Of a DNA stretch of 64,000 nt, positions 15,833 to 24,461 are shown in pieces (position 1 is the stretch's first letter; every line of letters starts with the position of its first letter). Source of the DNA: Planctomycetaceae bacterium (GTDB lineage: Bacteria; Planctomycetota; Phycisphaerae; Phycisphaerales; SM1A02); assembly GCA_027490145.1 (NCBI GenBank), contig JAIXYQ010000006.1, positions 391,373-455,372 of the forward strand, given 5' to 3'. The position numbers and the translations under genes are program-made. The notes under the pieces were generated by a model. That model ran no database searches. It saw nothing but the letters and a program-made list of their open reading frames with translations, and was not told where the DNA came from.

Positions 15833-18800
15833 CTAGCGCGCGCGAGATGCGATCTCGAACCAAGCCGGCGGCAAGGGCACCGCGAGTTCACCGGTGACAC
15901 TGATGGGTCGTTCCCCCTGAAGCTCAGTGGGGCGGAAGGAACCCATGAAGCAGAACGGGGATGAACCGAACTCGTCTTTCTGGCTTTGGCGCACAAAGAG
16001 CCACATCGTTCCTAGCCCCTGTTTCGCCCTGAGGATTCGCTGCCCAACTTCCGACTCAACATAGGTTGCGGCAGGAGTTTGCCAATGAAACACCGATGGG
16101 CTCACCGCATAGTCTCGATATCGCGTGCGCTCTGTGAACCCCTCGCCGTCCTTATCCAGCGTGACGAACATGACGCTGGAAGAGTGCGAGGGGAGCCAGA
16201 GTAACCCCTCCCGTGGCACCCCGGACCAGCAAGATTTCCAGCCGAATGCAGCCAGGGCTTGCAATCGAGTGTATGAGCCATGAATGAGTAAAGGCACCGG
16301 CAGTTCCGCAACCTCAGCTGGGGTCAACCGAGGCAGGCCAATACTTGCCGCTCCGGCATCGAGCAAGTCTTGACACTCCGTGCGAAGCACTACGTTCTCT
16401 CTCAACTCACCGAGGACGTCGAGCACACCTGCTGCGCCATCCAGCCCCCGCTTGCGCTTCACGGCATCCGCAAAGCCAACGCAGACCATGTCGCTGCGCA
16501 ACCGGTCGCTCTGGGATAGACCAGCCACCACGGTCCGCGGATCAGAATGCTCGAGCTCCTTCAGGAGCTTCACACCAAACGAGGTAACACCGTTGTCGCG
16601 CATGGCTGCGAGCGCGCCAAGCCCAGCGAGAAAGGGCGAGATGGAGCCGAGATCACTTGCACCGCCGTCGCCATTCGCCGCCTGGCGAAGCGCGCACCAC
16701 GCCCGCTTTCCACCTTGCCCGGAGTACAGCTCGCGCGGATCAAGCTGGCGCCAGTCAAGAAACTCCCGAAGCGAGGGATGGCGTTCGAGCTGCTCACGCT
16801 GAAACCTGATGTCTTCCACCCATTGCGCGGTAAGGCCACGAATTGCCGAGCGAATGCTGGCGATCACGCGCTCTTGCGCAACGCGTTCTAACGTGACCGA
16901 GCAACCGGCAGGCAAAGCCGAGAAACCGCTTCTCACTTGACCCTCAATGGAGACCCCTGGATCAGCCAGCAGCGCTCTCAGCCGCTGGTCGAACCGATAC
17001 TCCTGACGGTGCTGTCCGACGAAGTCCAACACCGTCAAGCAGTCCTTACCCGACCCGGGCGACAGTCGAAGCCCACGGCCAAGCTGTTGCAGAAACACGG
17101 TCAAGCTGTTTGTGGGCCGCATGAACAGCACCGTGTCAACCTCAGGGATGTCAACTCCTTCATTGAACAGGTCCGCAACGAAAACAAGCTGCGTCTCTCC
17201 GCGCCGCAACCGGCCAATCACCTCGTCACGTCGCTCAAGGTCATCTGATCCATCAAGTGACTCGGCACGAAGTCCAGAACGACCTTGACTCTCTGCGGTT
17301 GCGCGCCACCTCTCGAACACGCCGGCCATGTAACGAGCATGGTCCACCCCACTACAGAATCCGATCGCGCGCATACGCGAGGGGTTGGCAACATAGTTGT
17401 CAATCGCGGCGCTCACACCACTCACCCAAGATTGACCAGCCAAGATGTATCGACTCTCTACGGCTGACATGACGTAACCGCGTTGGCTCAACCAGCCCAC
17501 CTCACGGAGGTCGATGTCATCTGTAACTCCGAAGTACCGAAACGGCACAAGCAGTCGACGTGCAATCGCATCGGGTAATCGAATCTCGGCCGTCACTCGC
17601 GATTCAAAGTGCCGCGTCACATCGGATCCATCAGCGCGCTCAGGCGTTGCGGTCAGGCCGAGCAGCGAAGCGGGATCGAGGGACTCAAGAAGCTCACGCC
17701 ACGTCGGCGCTTCCCCGTGATGAACTTCGTCTACGACCACAAAGTCGAAGTCACCTGGGGACATGGAGCCGTCACGCACACGGGCCGACCACGACTGGAT
17801 CGAGGCAAACAGCGCTTGACAAGGCCAATCGTTCTCTCCGCCCACCAAGAACCCGCCGAAGTTGAGATCACGCAAGACTTGGCCGAACATGACCCGGGCT
17901 TGACGGAGGATGCGCTCTGATTGCGCGATATACAGCAGCTTTGGACGGCGTCCCTCGCGGGCAACAAAGTCGGCTTCGAAGCGGCGATAGTCGAAAGCCG
18001 CAATCATCGTCTTTCCGGTTCCCGTCGCCGCGACGACAAGATGCCGCCGACGTCCGAGCAAACGGTCAACCTGAATCTTGTCAAGGATGGCCTGCTGGAA
18101 CGGCTTTGGCTCAAGATCAAAGAGAGGAAGCGAAACAGCTTGAGGAGCCACACCCGCGAGTGCGCCCGATTCGCGCGCTACCAAGTCCCTGAACTGCTGG
18201 TGAGTCGGGTGGTCCTCTGCGAGGCCGTACTCGATGAACTCAGGGTCGCCCCACCATTGGTCGAATGTCTCTTCGATCTTGGTCCACAATCCAGGCGAAG
18301 CAACTTGAGACAGGCGAACGGTCCATTCAAGGCCTTCGGTGAGCGCTGGCCGCGACAGGTTCGCAGATCCAACGTAGGCGCTACCGAATCCACTGCTGCG
18401 CGCATGGATGTAGGCCTTGGCATGTAGTCGCGTTGAGTCGGTCTCAGTGGAGAAGCGGATCCGAAGCCGCCCGTGATGCTGCCTTGACACGGCAGCAAGA
18501 ACGTCCAATGCCTTCGGATCTGTTGCACCCATGTACGCCGTCGTGACCACCCGCATCGAGCCGCCACGCTCGAGAAATGCAGCCACATCGCTCTGCAACA
18601 GCTTGACAGCGCTGAGCTTGATGAAGGACACCAGCCAGTCCACGCGATCGCAGGTAGCCAGCTCGCGCTTCAACTGCAGCAGAAGGCTCTCAGTGCCTTC
18701 TCTGCCTGTGAGAAGTCCATGGTCGGAGAGATCTGGCGGTTGATCGCCGCGCTTCGGGCCGATGCGCTCGAGCACCTGCGGCTGGATTGAAGTCGCGCGA

Positions 18801-19111
18801 ACAGCCTCGCTATCAGTTCCATTACCGATGAAGGCGAGCAACCGATTAGCGAGCTCGATGTCCGACTGCGTGGCTTCTCGATCAAGACCAAGCCGCTCCT
18901 CCAGGGACTCCAGAAGCGACACCGCGAGCTCTCTTGCCACAAGCCGCGCATCCCGACCCTTCATCGGCCGCGTCGCCACCTCGAATCCCGCCCGACGAGC
19001 GGACTCCAGCAACTCCGACACCCGGCCGTCAATCAGACTGTCATACAGCCCCTCAACCGGTAGCCCGTTGACTCGGCGGATTCGTCGGTAGGAGGGCGAT
19101 TCGAACGACAC
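15833..19111 (-). CDS. PLD-like nuclease / SF2 helicase / DUF3427 protein
   Basis: 1092 residues. Residues about 135-290 form a phospholipase-D-like domain with the HKD-type motif L-H-A-K-A-Y-I ... G-S-A-N-L-S at 229-253. The helicase core follows: Walker A AATGTGKT at 361-368, DEVHH at 461-465, TATP at 487-490, and Q-Q-L-G-R-G-L-R in the second RecA domain. The C-terminal 330 residues match the DUF3427 type. Proteins of this layout are frequent in prokaryotic defence neighbourhoods; the predicted activity is ATP-driven DNA or RNA remodelling with nuclease action. Base composition is visibly less GC-rich than neighbours and codons end more often in A/T, which suggests acquisition by transfer. 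Confidence 0.9.
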   Translation of the reverse strand: MSFESPSYRRIRRVNGLPVEGLYDSLIDGRVSELLESARRAGFEVATRPMKGRDARLVARELAVSLLESLEERLGLDREATQSDIELANRLLAFIGNGTDSEAVRATSIQPQVLERIGPKRGDQPPDLSDHGLLTGREGTESLLLQLKRELATCDRVDWLVSFIKLSAVKLLQSDVAAFLERGGSMRVVTTAYMGATDPKALDVLAAVSRQHHGRLRIRFSTETDSTRLHAKAYIHARSSGFGSAYVGSANLSRPALTEGLEWTVRLSQVASPGLWTKIEETFDQWWGDPEFIEYGLAEDHPTHQQFRDLVARESGALAGVAPQAVSLPLFDLEPKPFQQAILDKIQVDRLLGRRRHLVVAATGTGKTMIAAFDYRRFEADFVAREGRRPKLLYIAQSERILRQARVMFGQVLRDLNFGGFLVGGENDWPCQALFASIQSWSARVRDGSMSPGDFDFVVVDEVHHGEAPTWRELLESLDPASLLGLTATPERADGSDVTRHFESRVTAEIRLPDAIARRLLVPFRYFGVTDDIDLREVGWLSQRGYVMSAVESRYILAGQSWVSGVSAAIDNYVANPSRMRAIGFCSGVDHARYMAGVFERWRATAESQGRSGLRAESLDGSDDLERRDEVIGRLRRGETQLVFVADLFNEGVDIPEVDTVLFMRPTNSLTVFLQQLGRGLRLSPGSGKDCLTVLDFVGQHRQEYRFDQRLRALLADPGVSIEGQVRSGFSALPAGCSVTLERVAQERVIASIRSAIRGLTAQWVEDIRFQREQLERHPSLREFLDWRQLDPRELYSGQGGKRAWCALRQAANGDGGASDLGSISPFLAGLGALAAMRDNGVTSFGVKLLKELEHSDPRTVVAGLSQSDRLRSDMVCVGFADAVKRKRGLDGAAGVLDVLGELRENVVLRTECQDLLDAGAASIGLPRLTPAEVAELPVPLLIHGSYTRLQALAAFGWKSCWSGVPREGLLWLPSHSSSVMFVTLDKDGEGFTERTRYRDYAVSPSVFHWQTPAATYVESEVGQRILRAKQGLGTMWLFVRQSQKDEFGSSPFCFMGSFRPTELQGERPISVTGELAVPLPPAWFEIASRAR

Positions 19112-19134
19112 TGCCGGAGCTTAACCGAGCCCCC

Positions 19135-19647
19135 TCACCTCCGACCCTTCCGCCGCTTCGGCTCGACTAGCAGGCCGTGGTCGCTGCGATCGTCGATGCG
19201 CTTGCCGCCGCTGGCCACCACGAACTCGTACAGCGCACGCGCGGCGGCGAGCATCACAGCATCGTCAGGCGGCTTGATCCACGCCGCAACGACGCGCTCG
19301 TACACACGGTTCTGCGCCTTCTCCAGCGTGGTCCCCCACAGTGCCTGAAGCTGGTCATCACTCAGCCGACCATCCTCGACATCCTCCTCGGTCACGTCAT
19401 CGAGGCAGGTGTTGCGCTCCGATGACTTGAAGACCCATGCACCCGACTCATGACGCCGGATCAGGTACGACACACTCCCGCCGTGATAGGCGTCTTCGTA
19501 CCACTCGCCCTCGATGGCGAGCGTCCATTCGGCAAGCGTCAAGGAGTTCCTGAATTCGCCGAGCAGGTCCGGCGGGATGGACTCCGGCGGCAGGATGCCC
19601 GACACGGGCTGTGGCTTGGCCGGATCCGACCCTGCTTGCTGCGCCAT
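19135..19647 (-). CDS. Uncharacterised protein next to the helicase
   Basis: 170 residues from the ATG at 19647; an earlier ATG at 19701 would overlap the lectin gene and is less likely. No family recognised. The sequence is acidic in the middle (D-D-V-T-E-E-D-V-E-D-G-R) with several Trp, and ends in a basic tail K-R-R-K-G-R-R. It has E-G-E-W-Y-E-D-A-Y-H-G-G-S-V-S-Y-L-I-R-R and W-V-F-K-S-S-E-R-N-T. It lies 23 bases upstream of the helicase start on the same strand, so the two are probably co-transcribed and it may be a partner or regulator of the helicase. Confidence 0.7.
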   Translation of the reverse strand: MAQQAGSDPAKPQPVSGILPPESIPPDLLGEFRNSLTLAEWTLAIEGEWYEDAYHGGSVSYLIRRHESGAWVFKSSERNTCLDDVTEEDVEDGRLSDDQLQALWGTTLEKAQNRVYERVVAAWIKPPDDAVMLAAARALYEFVVASGGKRIDDRSDHGLLVEPKRRKGRR

Positions 19648-19691
19648 GCTCGTGCTCCGCCAATCGGACGGCCAGGCTGACGCCCCACCGC

Positions 19692-20462
19692 TCACGGGCA
19701 CGCGCCCCAGCCGCCGAGGACGAGCGCCAGGTCGCCGCCGTCGACGAGACCGTCACCGTTGAGATCGGTGTCGAACTCGCCCTGGCCGTTGGTGCCCCAC
19801 GCTGCGAGCAGGATGCTCAGGTCCGCGGCGTCGACCGTGCCGCCCTTGGTGACATCGCCGGGGCATGGAGTGCAGGACTCGGCCTGATCGCAGCAATCTG
19901 GCACGCCGTTGGCGTTCAGATCGGTGAAGGTGCCGTCGCGGATCTGGCCGTAGTCGACGATGCCGTCGGAGTTGCAGTCGGCGGACCACTCGATGGCGAA
20001 GTGGTAACTCCCGCCAGAGAGGTCATTCCACGTACACGACAATGCGTCTAGGTGCGCCCAGTTCTCATCCGCCGTAAGGTTGTTTGGCTCGTTGGGTTGG
20101 CCATTCGTATTCATGCGCCAGTTGGTGAAGCCAATCTCTTCCCCCGTTACCCACTTCCAGCCTCCCGATGGCTCGACGAACTCGGGTGCGGACGGATCCT
20201 GGAACAGGCCGATCCAACAAGTCGCTGAACCGAGTGATCTGATCAAGGCACACTCAGGCTCGCTCTGAATCGTCGCCAAGTGACCGCCAATCGCTTCCGC
20301 ATACGAGCGGGCTTCTTGCCACGAACGTGGTGAGTTGTTGTACCAATACCAATGCCCATTCCCTCCATCCTGCACGCGCCACTGCACCGCATCTTGGGCG
20401 CACACAGGTGAAACGATCGCGAACACGGCAGCTGCAGCGACGGCAGGTCCAATCTTCATCAT
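19692..20462 (-). CDS. Secreted C-type-lectin-fold protein with dockerin pair
   Basis: 256 residues with a signal peptide (MMKIGPAVAAAAVFAIVSPVCA). The middle region reads as a C-type lectin-like fold: G-H-W-Y-W-Y-N ... S-W-Q-E-A-R-S-Y-A-E-A-I-G-G-H-L-A-T-I, C-W-I-G-L-F-Q-D, then N-E-P-N-N and E-N-W-A-H. W-I-G-L and E-P-N are the usual sugar/calcium-loop landmarks. Residues from about 165 give S-D-G-I-V-D-Y-G and C-P-G-D-V and two dockerin-like repeats ending G-G-W-G-A-C-P. Likely an exported carbohydrate-binding protein. GAGGAG lies about 10 bases before the start. Confidence 0.88.
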   Translation of the reverse strand: MMKIGPAVAAAAVFAIVSPVCAQDAVQWRVQDGGNGHWYWYNNSPRSWQEARSYAEAIGGHLATIQSEPECALIRSLGSATCWIGLFQDPSAPEFVEPSGGWKWVTGEEIGFTNWRMNTNGQPNEPNNLTADENWAHLDALSCTWNDLSGGSYHFAIEWSADCNSDGIVDYGQIRDGTFTDLNANGVPDCCDQAESCTPCPGDVTKGGTVDAADLSILLAAWGTNGQGEFDTDLNGDGLVDGGDLALVLGGWGACP

Positions 20463-20683
20463 GATGGTTCTCCTCGGAAGGTTGCGGCCAGTCTAGCCCC
20501 GCCACCCCGGAACCCCAAAGCGCCCTCGCGGGCTCCAAGTACCGTCTCCCGTCAGGCCGCGGCGCACGGAGCGCTCACCGCCCCGCCAGCCGCACCGAAA
20601 CGACCGAACCGACCGCCCGCCCCACACCACCGACCCGCCCCCCGCCTCGCGCCACCCGCCCCCCGCCACCAAGGAGCCCGCTC

Positions 20684-22123
20684 ATGTTCATGCGCACGGT
20701 CTATGACGAAAAGCTTGCCGAAGCCGCGTACCTGATCGGTTGCCAGCGCACCGGCGAAGCCGTCGTCATCGACCCCCAACGCGACATCGACCGCTACGAG
20801 CGCATGGCCGCGCAGCATGGGCTCCGGATCGTCGCCACCGCCGAGACGCACATCCACGCCGACTTCCTGAGCGGTTCGCGCGAGCTGGCCGAGAAGGGCG
20901 CGCACGTCTACGTCAGCGACGAAGGCGACGCGGATTGGAAGTACCAGTGGCTGCAGTCCAGGACCGGGGGCGGCGCCTACGCACACACGCTGCTGAAGGA
21001 TGGTGACAGCTTCATGGTCGGCAACATCCGGCTGACCGCCGTGCACACGCCGGGGCACACACCCGAACACCTGTGCTACCTGGTCACGGACCTGGGCGGC
21101 GGTGCGACCGAACCGATGGGCGTGGCGTCGGGCGACTTCATGTTCGTGGGCGACCTGGGCCGGCCCGACCTGCTCGAATCGGCCGCGGGCATCGTCGGCA
21201 AGGCCGACCCGAGCGCGCACCGGCTCTTCGCCACCGTGCAGCGCGTGCAACGCGAATGGCCCGACTGGCTGCAGGTCTGGCCCGGCCACGGCGCAGGCAG
21301 CGCATGCGGCAAGGCCCTGGGCGCCGTGCCCACCACGACCATGGGCTACGAGCGTCGCTTCAACCCCGCCCTGCAGGCGGCGAGCAGCGAGGAACGCTTC
21401 GTCAACTTCATCCTCGATGGTCAGCCCGAACCACCCATGTACTTCGCCCGCATGAAGCGGGACAACAAGCTCGGGCCCCGCGTGCTCGGTGCGCTGCCGA
21501 CCCCCCGCCGACTCGATGCCGCGGAACTCGCCGCGATGGATGGACGCTCGACCGCCATCGTCGATACGCGCACCTGGACTGAGTTCATGGCCGGGCACCT
21601 GCGCGGTGCGTTCTGGTTCCCCGTCAACGCAGCCTTCAACACCGATGCGGGCTCGATGATCCGCGACGACGAGCCGATCGTGCTCATCATCGATCCATCC
21701 AAGCTCGACGAAGCGATCCGCGACCTGGTGCGGATCGGGCTCGACCGGATCGAGGGCTGGTACGACGCACGTGAGATGGATGCGGTGCGCGCGAGCGGTG
21801 CCGCGCTGGAGTCGACCGAGGAACTCACGCCTGCGGAGGCGAACGCCCTGATCGAGCGCGAACGACCGTTCGTGCTCGACGTGCGGCGCGCGACCGAGCA
21901 CGCCGCCGACGGCCGCGTGGAGGGTGCGCACAACATCGCGCACACGCGCCTGGCCACCCGACTGGCCGAGATCCCGAAGGACCGCACGGTGCTGGTGCAC
22001 TGCCGTGGGGGCATCCGCAGCGCCCGCAGCTGCGCGCTGCTGCAACGCCAGGGCCACCGCGTGGTGAACCTTGCCGGCGGCATGCTCGCCTGGCAGAAGT
22101 CCGGCCAGCCAACGCAGATGTGA
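20684..22123 (+). CDS. MBL-fold / double rhodanese protein, persulfide-dioxygenase-like
   Basis: 479 residues. The N-terminal metallo-beta-lactamase fold has T-H-I-H-A-D-F-L-S-G, H-T-P-G-H-T-P-E-H, G-D-L-G-R-P-D-L and W-P-G-H-G-A-G-S-A-C-G-K, the pattern of ETHE1/PDO-type non-heme iron persulfide dioxygenases. Two rhodanese domains follow (about 275-365 and 380-478). The first lacks a catalytic Cys; the second has C-R-G-G-I-R-S-A-R-S at the active loop, so only it should be active. This arrangement is common in bacteria that oxidise glutathione or other persulfides to sulfite and transfer the sulfane sulfur. AAGGAG lies about 10 bases upstream. The 221 bases before it are C-rich with no clear feature. 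Confidence 0.9.
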   Translation: MFMRTVYDEKLAEAAYLIGCQRTGEAVVIDPQRDIDRYERMAAQHGLRIVATAETHIHADFLSGSRELAEKGAHVYVSDEGDADWKYQWLQSRTGGGAYAHTLLKDGDSFMVGNIRLTAVHTPGHTPEHLCYLVTDLGGGATEPMGVASGDFMFVGDLGRPDLLESAAGIVGKADPSAHRLFATVQRVQREWPDWLQVWPGHGAGSACGKALGAVPTTTMGYERRFNPALQAASSEERFVNFILDGQPEPPMYFARMKRDNKLGPRVLGALPTPRRLDAAELAAMDGRSTAIVDTRTWTEFMAGHLRGAFWFPVNAAFNTDAGSMIRDDEPIVLIIDPSKLDEAIRDLVRIGLDRIEGWYDAREMDAVRASGAALESTEELTPAEANALIERERPFVLDVRRATEHAADGRVEGAHNIAHTRLATRLAEIPKDRTVLVHCRGGIRSARSCALLQRQGHRVVNLAGGMLAWQKSGQPTQM

Positions 22124-22228
22124 GCGGAATTCTGGAGTATCCCCCGGGATCCCGGCTGATCTTGAACAGGGTTGGGGTACGGTGTCCGACCCGCGCGCGC
22201 ACGCCGCGCGCACGGGAACGGAGAAACG

Positions 22229-24394
22229 ATGCCCATGCACTCGCCCTCGACCCTTCGCGCCCTGGCCTGCGCAAGCGCCTGCTTCCTGCTCCTTGCTGGT
22301 GCTGCACCATCGGCGACGCCCATGGCCGGTGCCGCGGCCGCACAGACGGGATCCTCGCCCACCAACATCCTGTTCATCATCCTTGACGACGTCGGCGGCG
22401 ACCAGCTCTCGATCACCAACCCGTCCAATCCCGCCCTGGCCAGGACCCCGACGATCGAGGCGCTCGCCTCGCAGGGTGTGAACTTCACCAACTGCTGGGC
22501 CATGCCCGAGTGCTCGCCGAGCCGCGTGAGCTTCTTCACCGGCCGCTACCCAGCCCGCACGGGCGTGGGTTCGCCGCTGACGCAGACGACCTTGGCGCAG
22601 TCGCAGTGCTCGCCGTTCGAAGTCACGGCGCCGCGCCTGCTCGCGCAGGCCGGCTACGCGAGTGCGCTCTTCGGCAAGTTCCACCTGGCGCAGAATGAAG
22701 AGAACCCCTACGGCATCGGCGCGCCGGCCTCGGTGGGATTCACCCACTTCAACGGCACGCTCCTTGGTGGGCCGCCGTTCATCGACGAGACGGTGGCCGG
22801 CCAGATCACCGACCCGGGCGCAGTGGCCTCGTGCGGGTATCCCGTCCTGGGCAACGCTCCCGCGATCTGCGCCTGCGCGTTCGAGGACGGCACCTGCGAG
22901 GAAGGCATCGATGCCGTGGAGTGCCTGACCGCCGGCGGCGTGCCGCTGACCGCGGCCGACGGCTCGCCGATCACGACCTGCGACGACGATGCGATCGCGC
23001 GCATCGATTGGTCCACGACCAGCGGCAACTACGCGTGGCCGCGCACCGTGAACGAAGGCGGCGCCGCGTTCCAGGAGATCCCCGTACGCGTCTACGCCGA
23101 CACCGACCAAGCCGAGCTCGCCACGGCGTTCATACTCGAGCATCGCGCCGCCGGAACCCCGTGGATGTGCTCGCTCTCGTTCACTGGCGATCACGATCCC
23201 TGGCAGCAGCCGCCTGCGGAACTGCTGCCGCCGGGCACGCAGTGGCCGCAGGACCTGCCGTATGCGTGCGACGTGGAGCCGGGCATCGACAGCGCCGGTC
23301 TGCAGCAGCGCCTGCTCTCGGACTGGACCATCGAATCGATGGATCGCCAGATCCGCCGCGTGCTCCTGTCCACCGGACTGGCTTCGATCGGTCCCAAGGG
23401 GCTCACGATCAACGCACCGGACACGCTCATCGTGCTCATCGGTGACAACGGCTCGTTCCTCACCACGGTCAAGGCACCCTTCAACCCGGTCCGTGCGAAG
23501 GCCACGGCGTACCAGACCGGCATCGTGGTGCCGCTGGTGATCAGCGGCGGCCCTGTCGTGGCGCCCGGCCGCGCCGTCGACGCGATGGTGAACGTGGTCG
23601 ACCTCTTCGAACTCTGGGGCGAGGCCGCCGGGCTCGATGTGCGTGAGTCCATGCCCGGCACGCGCCAGCTCGATTCGTTCCCGATGATGCCCTACCTGCG
23701 CAATCCGGTGCAGGAGCCCTTGCGGCAGTTCAACTACTCCGAGTACCGCGAGCCCTATCAGGCCGAGCCGTGCTACCCGTGCCTGATCGCCTCACCCGGC
23801 GGAGCCACCTGCACCGACACGATCCTGACGACCCAGCAGCTGTGCGAGAGCCAAGGCGGCGTGTGGTACGGCCCCGGCGGCGTGGTCACGGGCGCGCCGC
23901 AGGACACGTGCTGCGAACTGTTCCAGGCGCTCGACGAGCCCGCTGGATTCGCCGTCGTCTACGGCACCCAGCAGGCGATCACCGACGGGCGGTACAAGCT
24001 GATCGCCAACACGCTCGAGTCCTGCAGCGTCTCGATCCCGGGAACGGCGGCGTATGAGTTCTATGACCTGACGCAGTGCCCCTTCGCGAACGTGCTGTTC
24101 GGTCGCGGCATCGACAATCCGGGCGCCAACCTCCTCACCAGCGGCACGCCGCTCAGCCCTGAACAGTCGGCGGCGTTCGACAGCCTGTCGGCCGCACTCG
24201 ATGCGCTCAACGCCGACATGGCGCCGTGCCTCGGCGACGTCAATCTCAACGGTGCCGTGGGCGGCGCCGACCTTGCGGCAATGCTCTCGTTCTGGGGCGG
24301 GCCCAGCGTGGCGGACCTCAACAACGATGCGTTGACCGACGGCGCCGACCTGGCGATCCTGATCGGCGCGTGGGGGCCGTGCGGCCCGGATTGA
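22229..24394 (+). CDS. Secreted sulfatase with dockerin pair
   Basis: 721 residues from the ATG at 22229, preceded by GGAG at the right distance; a longer frame upstream has no good start. Signal peptide about 1-40. Sulfatase motifs: L-D-D-V-G-G-D near residue 52, C95-S-P-S-R99, F-G-K-F-H, and L-I-G-D-N-G-S. It has 16 or so Cys, unusual for the family, mostly in two insertions (about 210-260 and 510-570). The C-terminus has two dockerin-like repeats (G-D-V-N-L-N-G-A-V-G-G-A-D-L; D-L-N-N-D-A-L-T-D-G-A-D-L). Acts outside the cytoplasmic membrane on sulfate esters; needs formylglycine maturation. Confidence 0.92.
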   Translation: MPMHSPSTLRALACASACFLLLAGAAPSATPMAGAAAAQTGSSPTNILFIILDDVGGDQLSITNPSNPALARTPTIEALASQGVNFTNCWAMPECSPSRVSFFTGRYPARTGVGSPLTQTTLAQSQCSPFEVTAPRLLAQAGYASALFGKFHLAQNEENPYGIGAPASVGFTHFNGTLLGGPPFIDETVAGQITDPGAVASCGYPVLGNAPAICACAFEDGTCEEGIDAVECLTAGGVPLTAADGSPITTCDDDAIARIDWSTTSGNYAWPRTVNEGGAAFQEIPVRVYADTDQAELATAFILEHRAAGTPWMCSLSFTGDHDPWQQPPAELLPPGTQWPQDLPYACDVEPGIDSAGLQQRLLSDWTIESMDRQIRRVLLSTGLASIGPKGLTINAPDTLIVLIGDNGSFLTTVKAPFNPVRAKATAYQTGIVVPLVISGGPVVAPGRAVDAMVNVVDLFELWGEAAGLDVRESMPGTRQLDSFPMMPYLRNPVQEPLRQFNYSEYREPYQAEPCYPCLIASPGGATCTDTILTTQQLCESQGGVWYGPGGVVTGAPQDTCCELFQALDEPAGFAVVYGTQQAITDGRYKLIANTLESCSVSIPGTAAYEFYDLTQCPFANVLFGRGIDNPGANLLTSGTPLSPEQSAAFDSLSAALDALNADMAPCLGDVNLNGAVGGADLAAMLSFWGGPSVADLNNDALTDGADLAILIGAWGPCGPD

Positions 24395-24461
24395 GTGAGC
24401 GCGGCCGCCGTGCGCGCGGCCTTCGGCACGTGCACGCAGCAGCGCTGCCTGATTCGATGGG

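Noticed and set aside
20463..20683. C-rich 221-base gap considered as an RNA gene or regulatory element
   Set aside because: No tRNA-like fold or stable hairpin pattern recognised by eye; only a ribosome site near the end.
20552..23194. 880-codon minus-strand frame over the persulfide-dioxygenase and sulfatase genes
   Set aside because: Shadow; the plus-strand genes have complete motifs.
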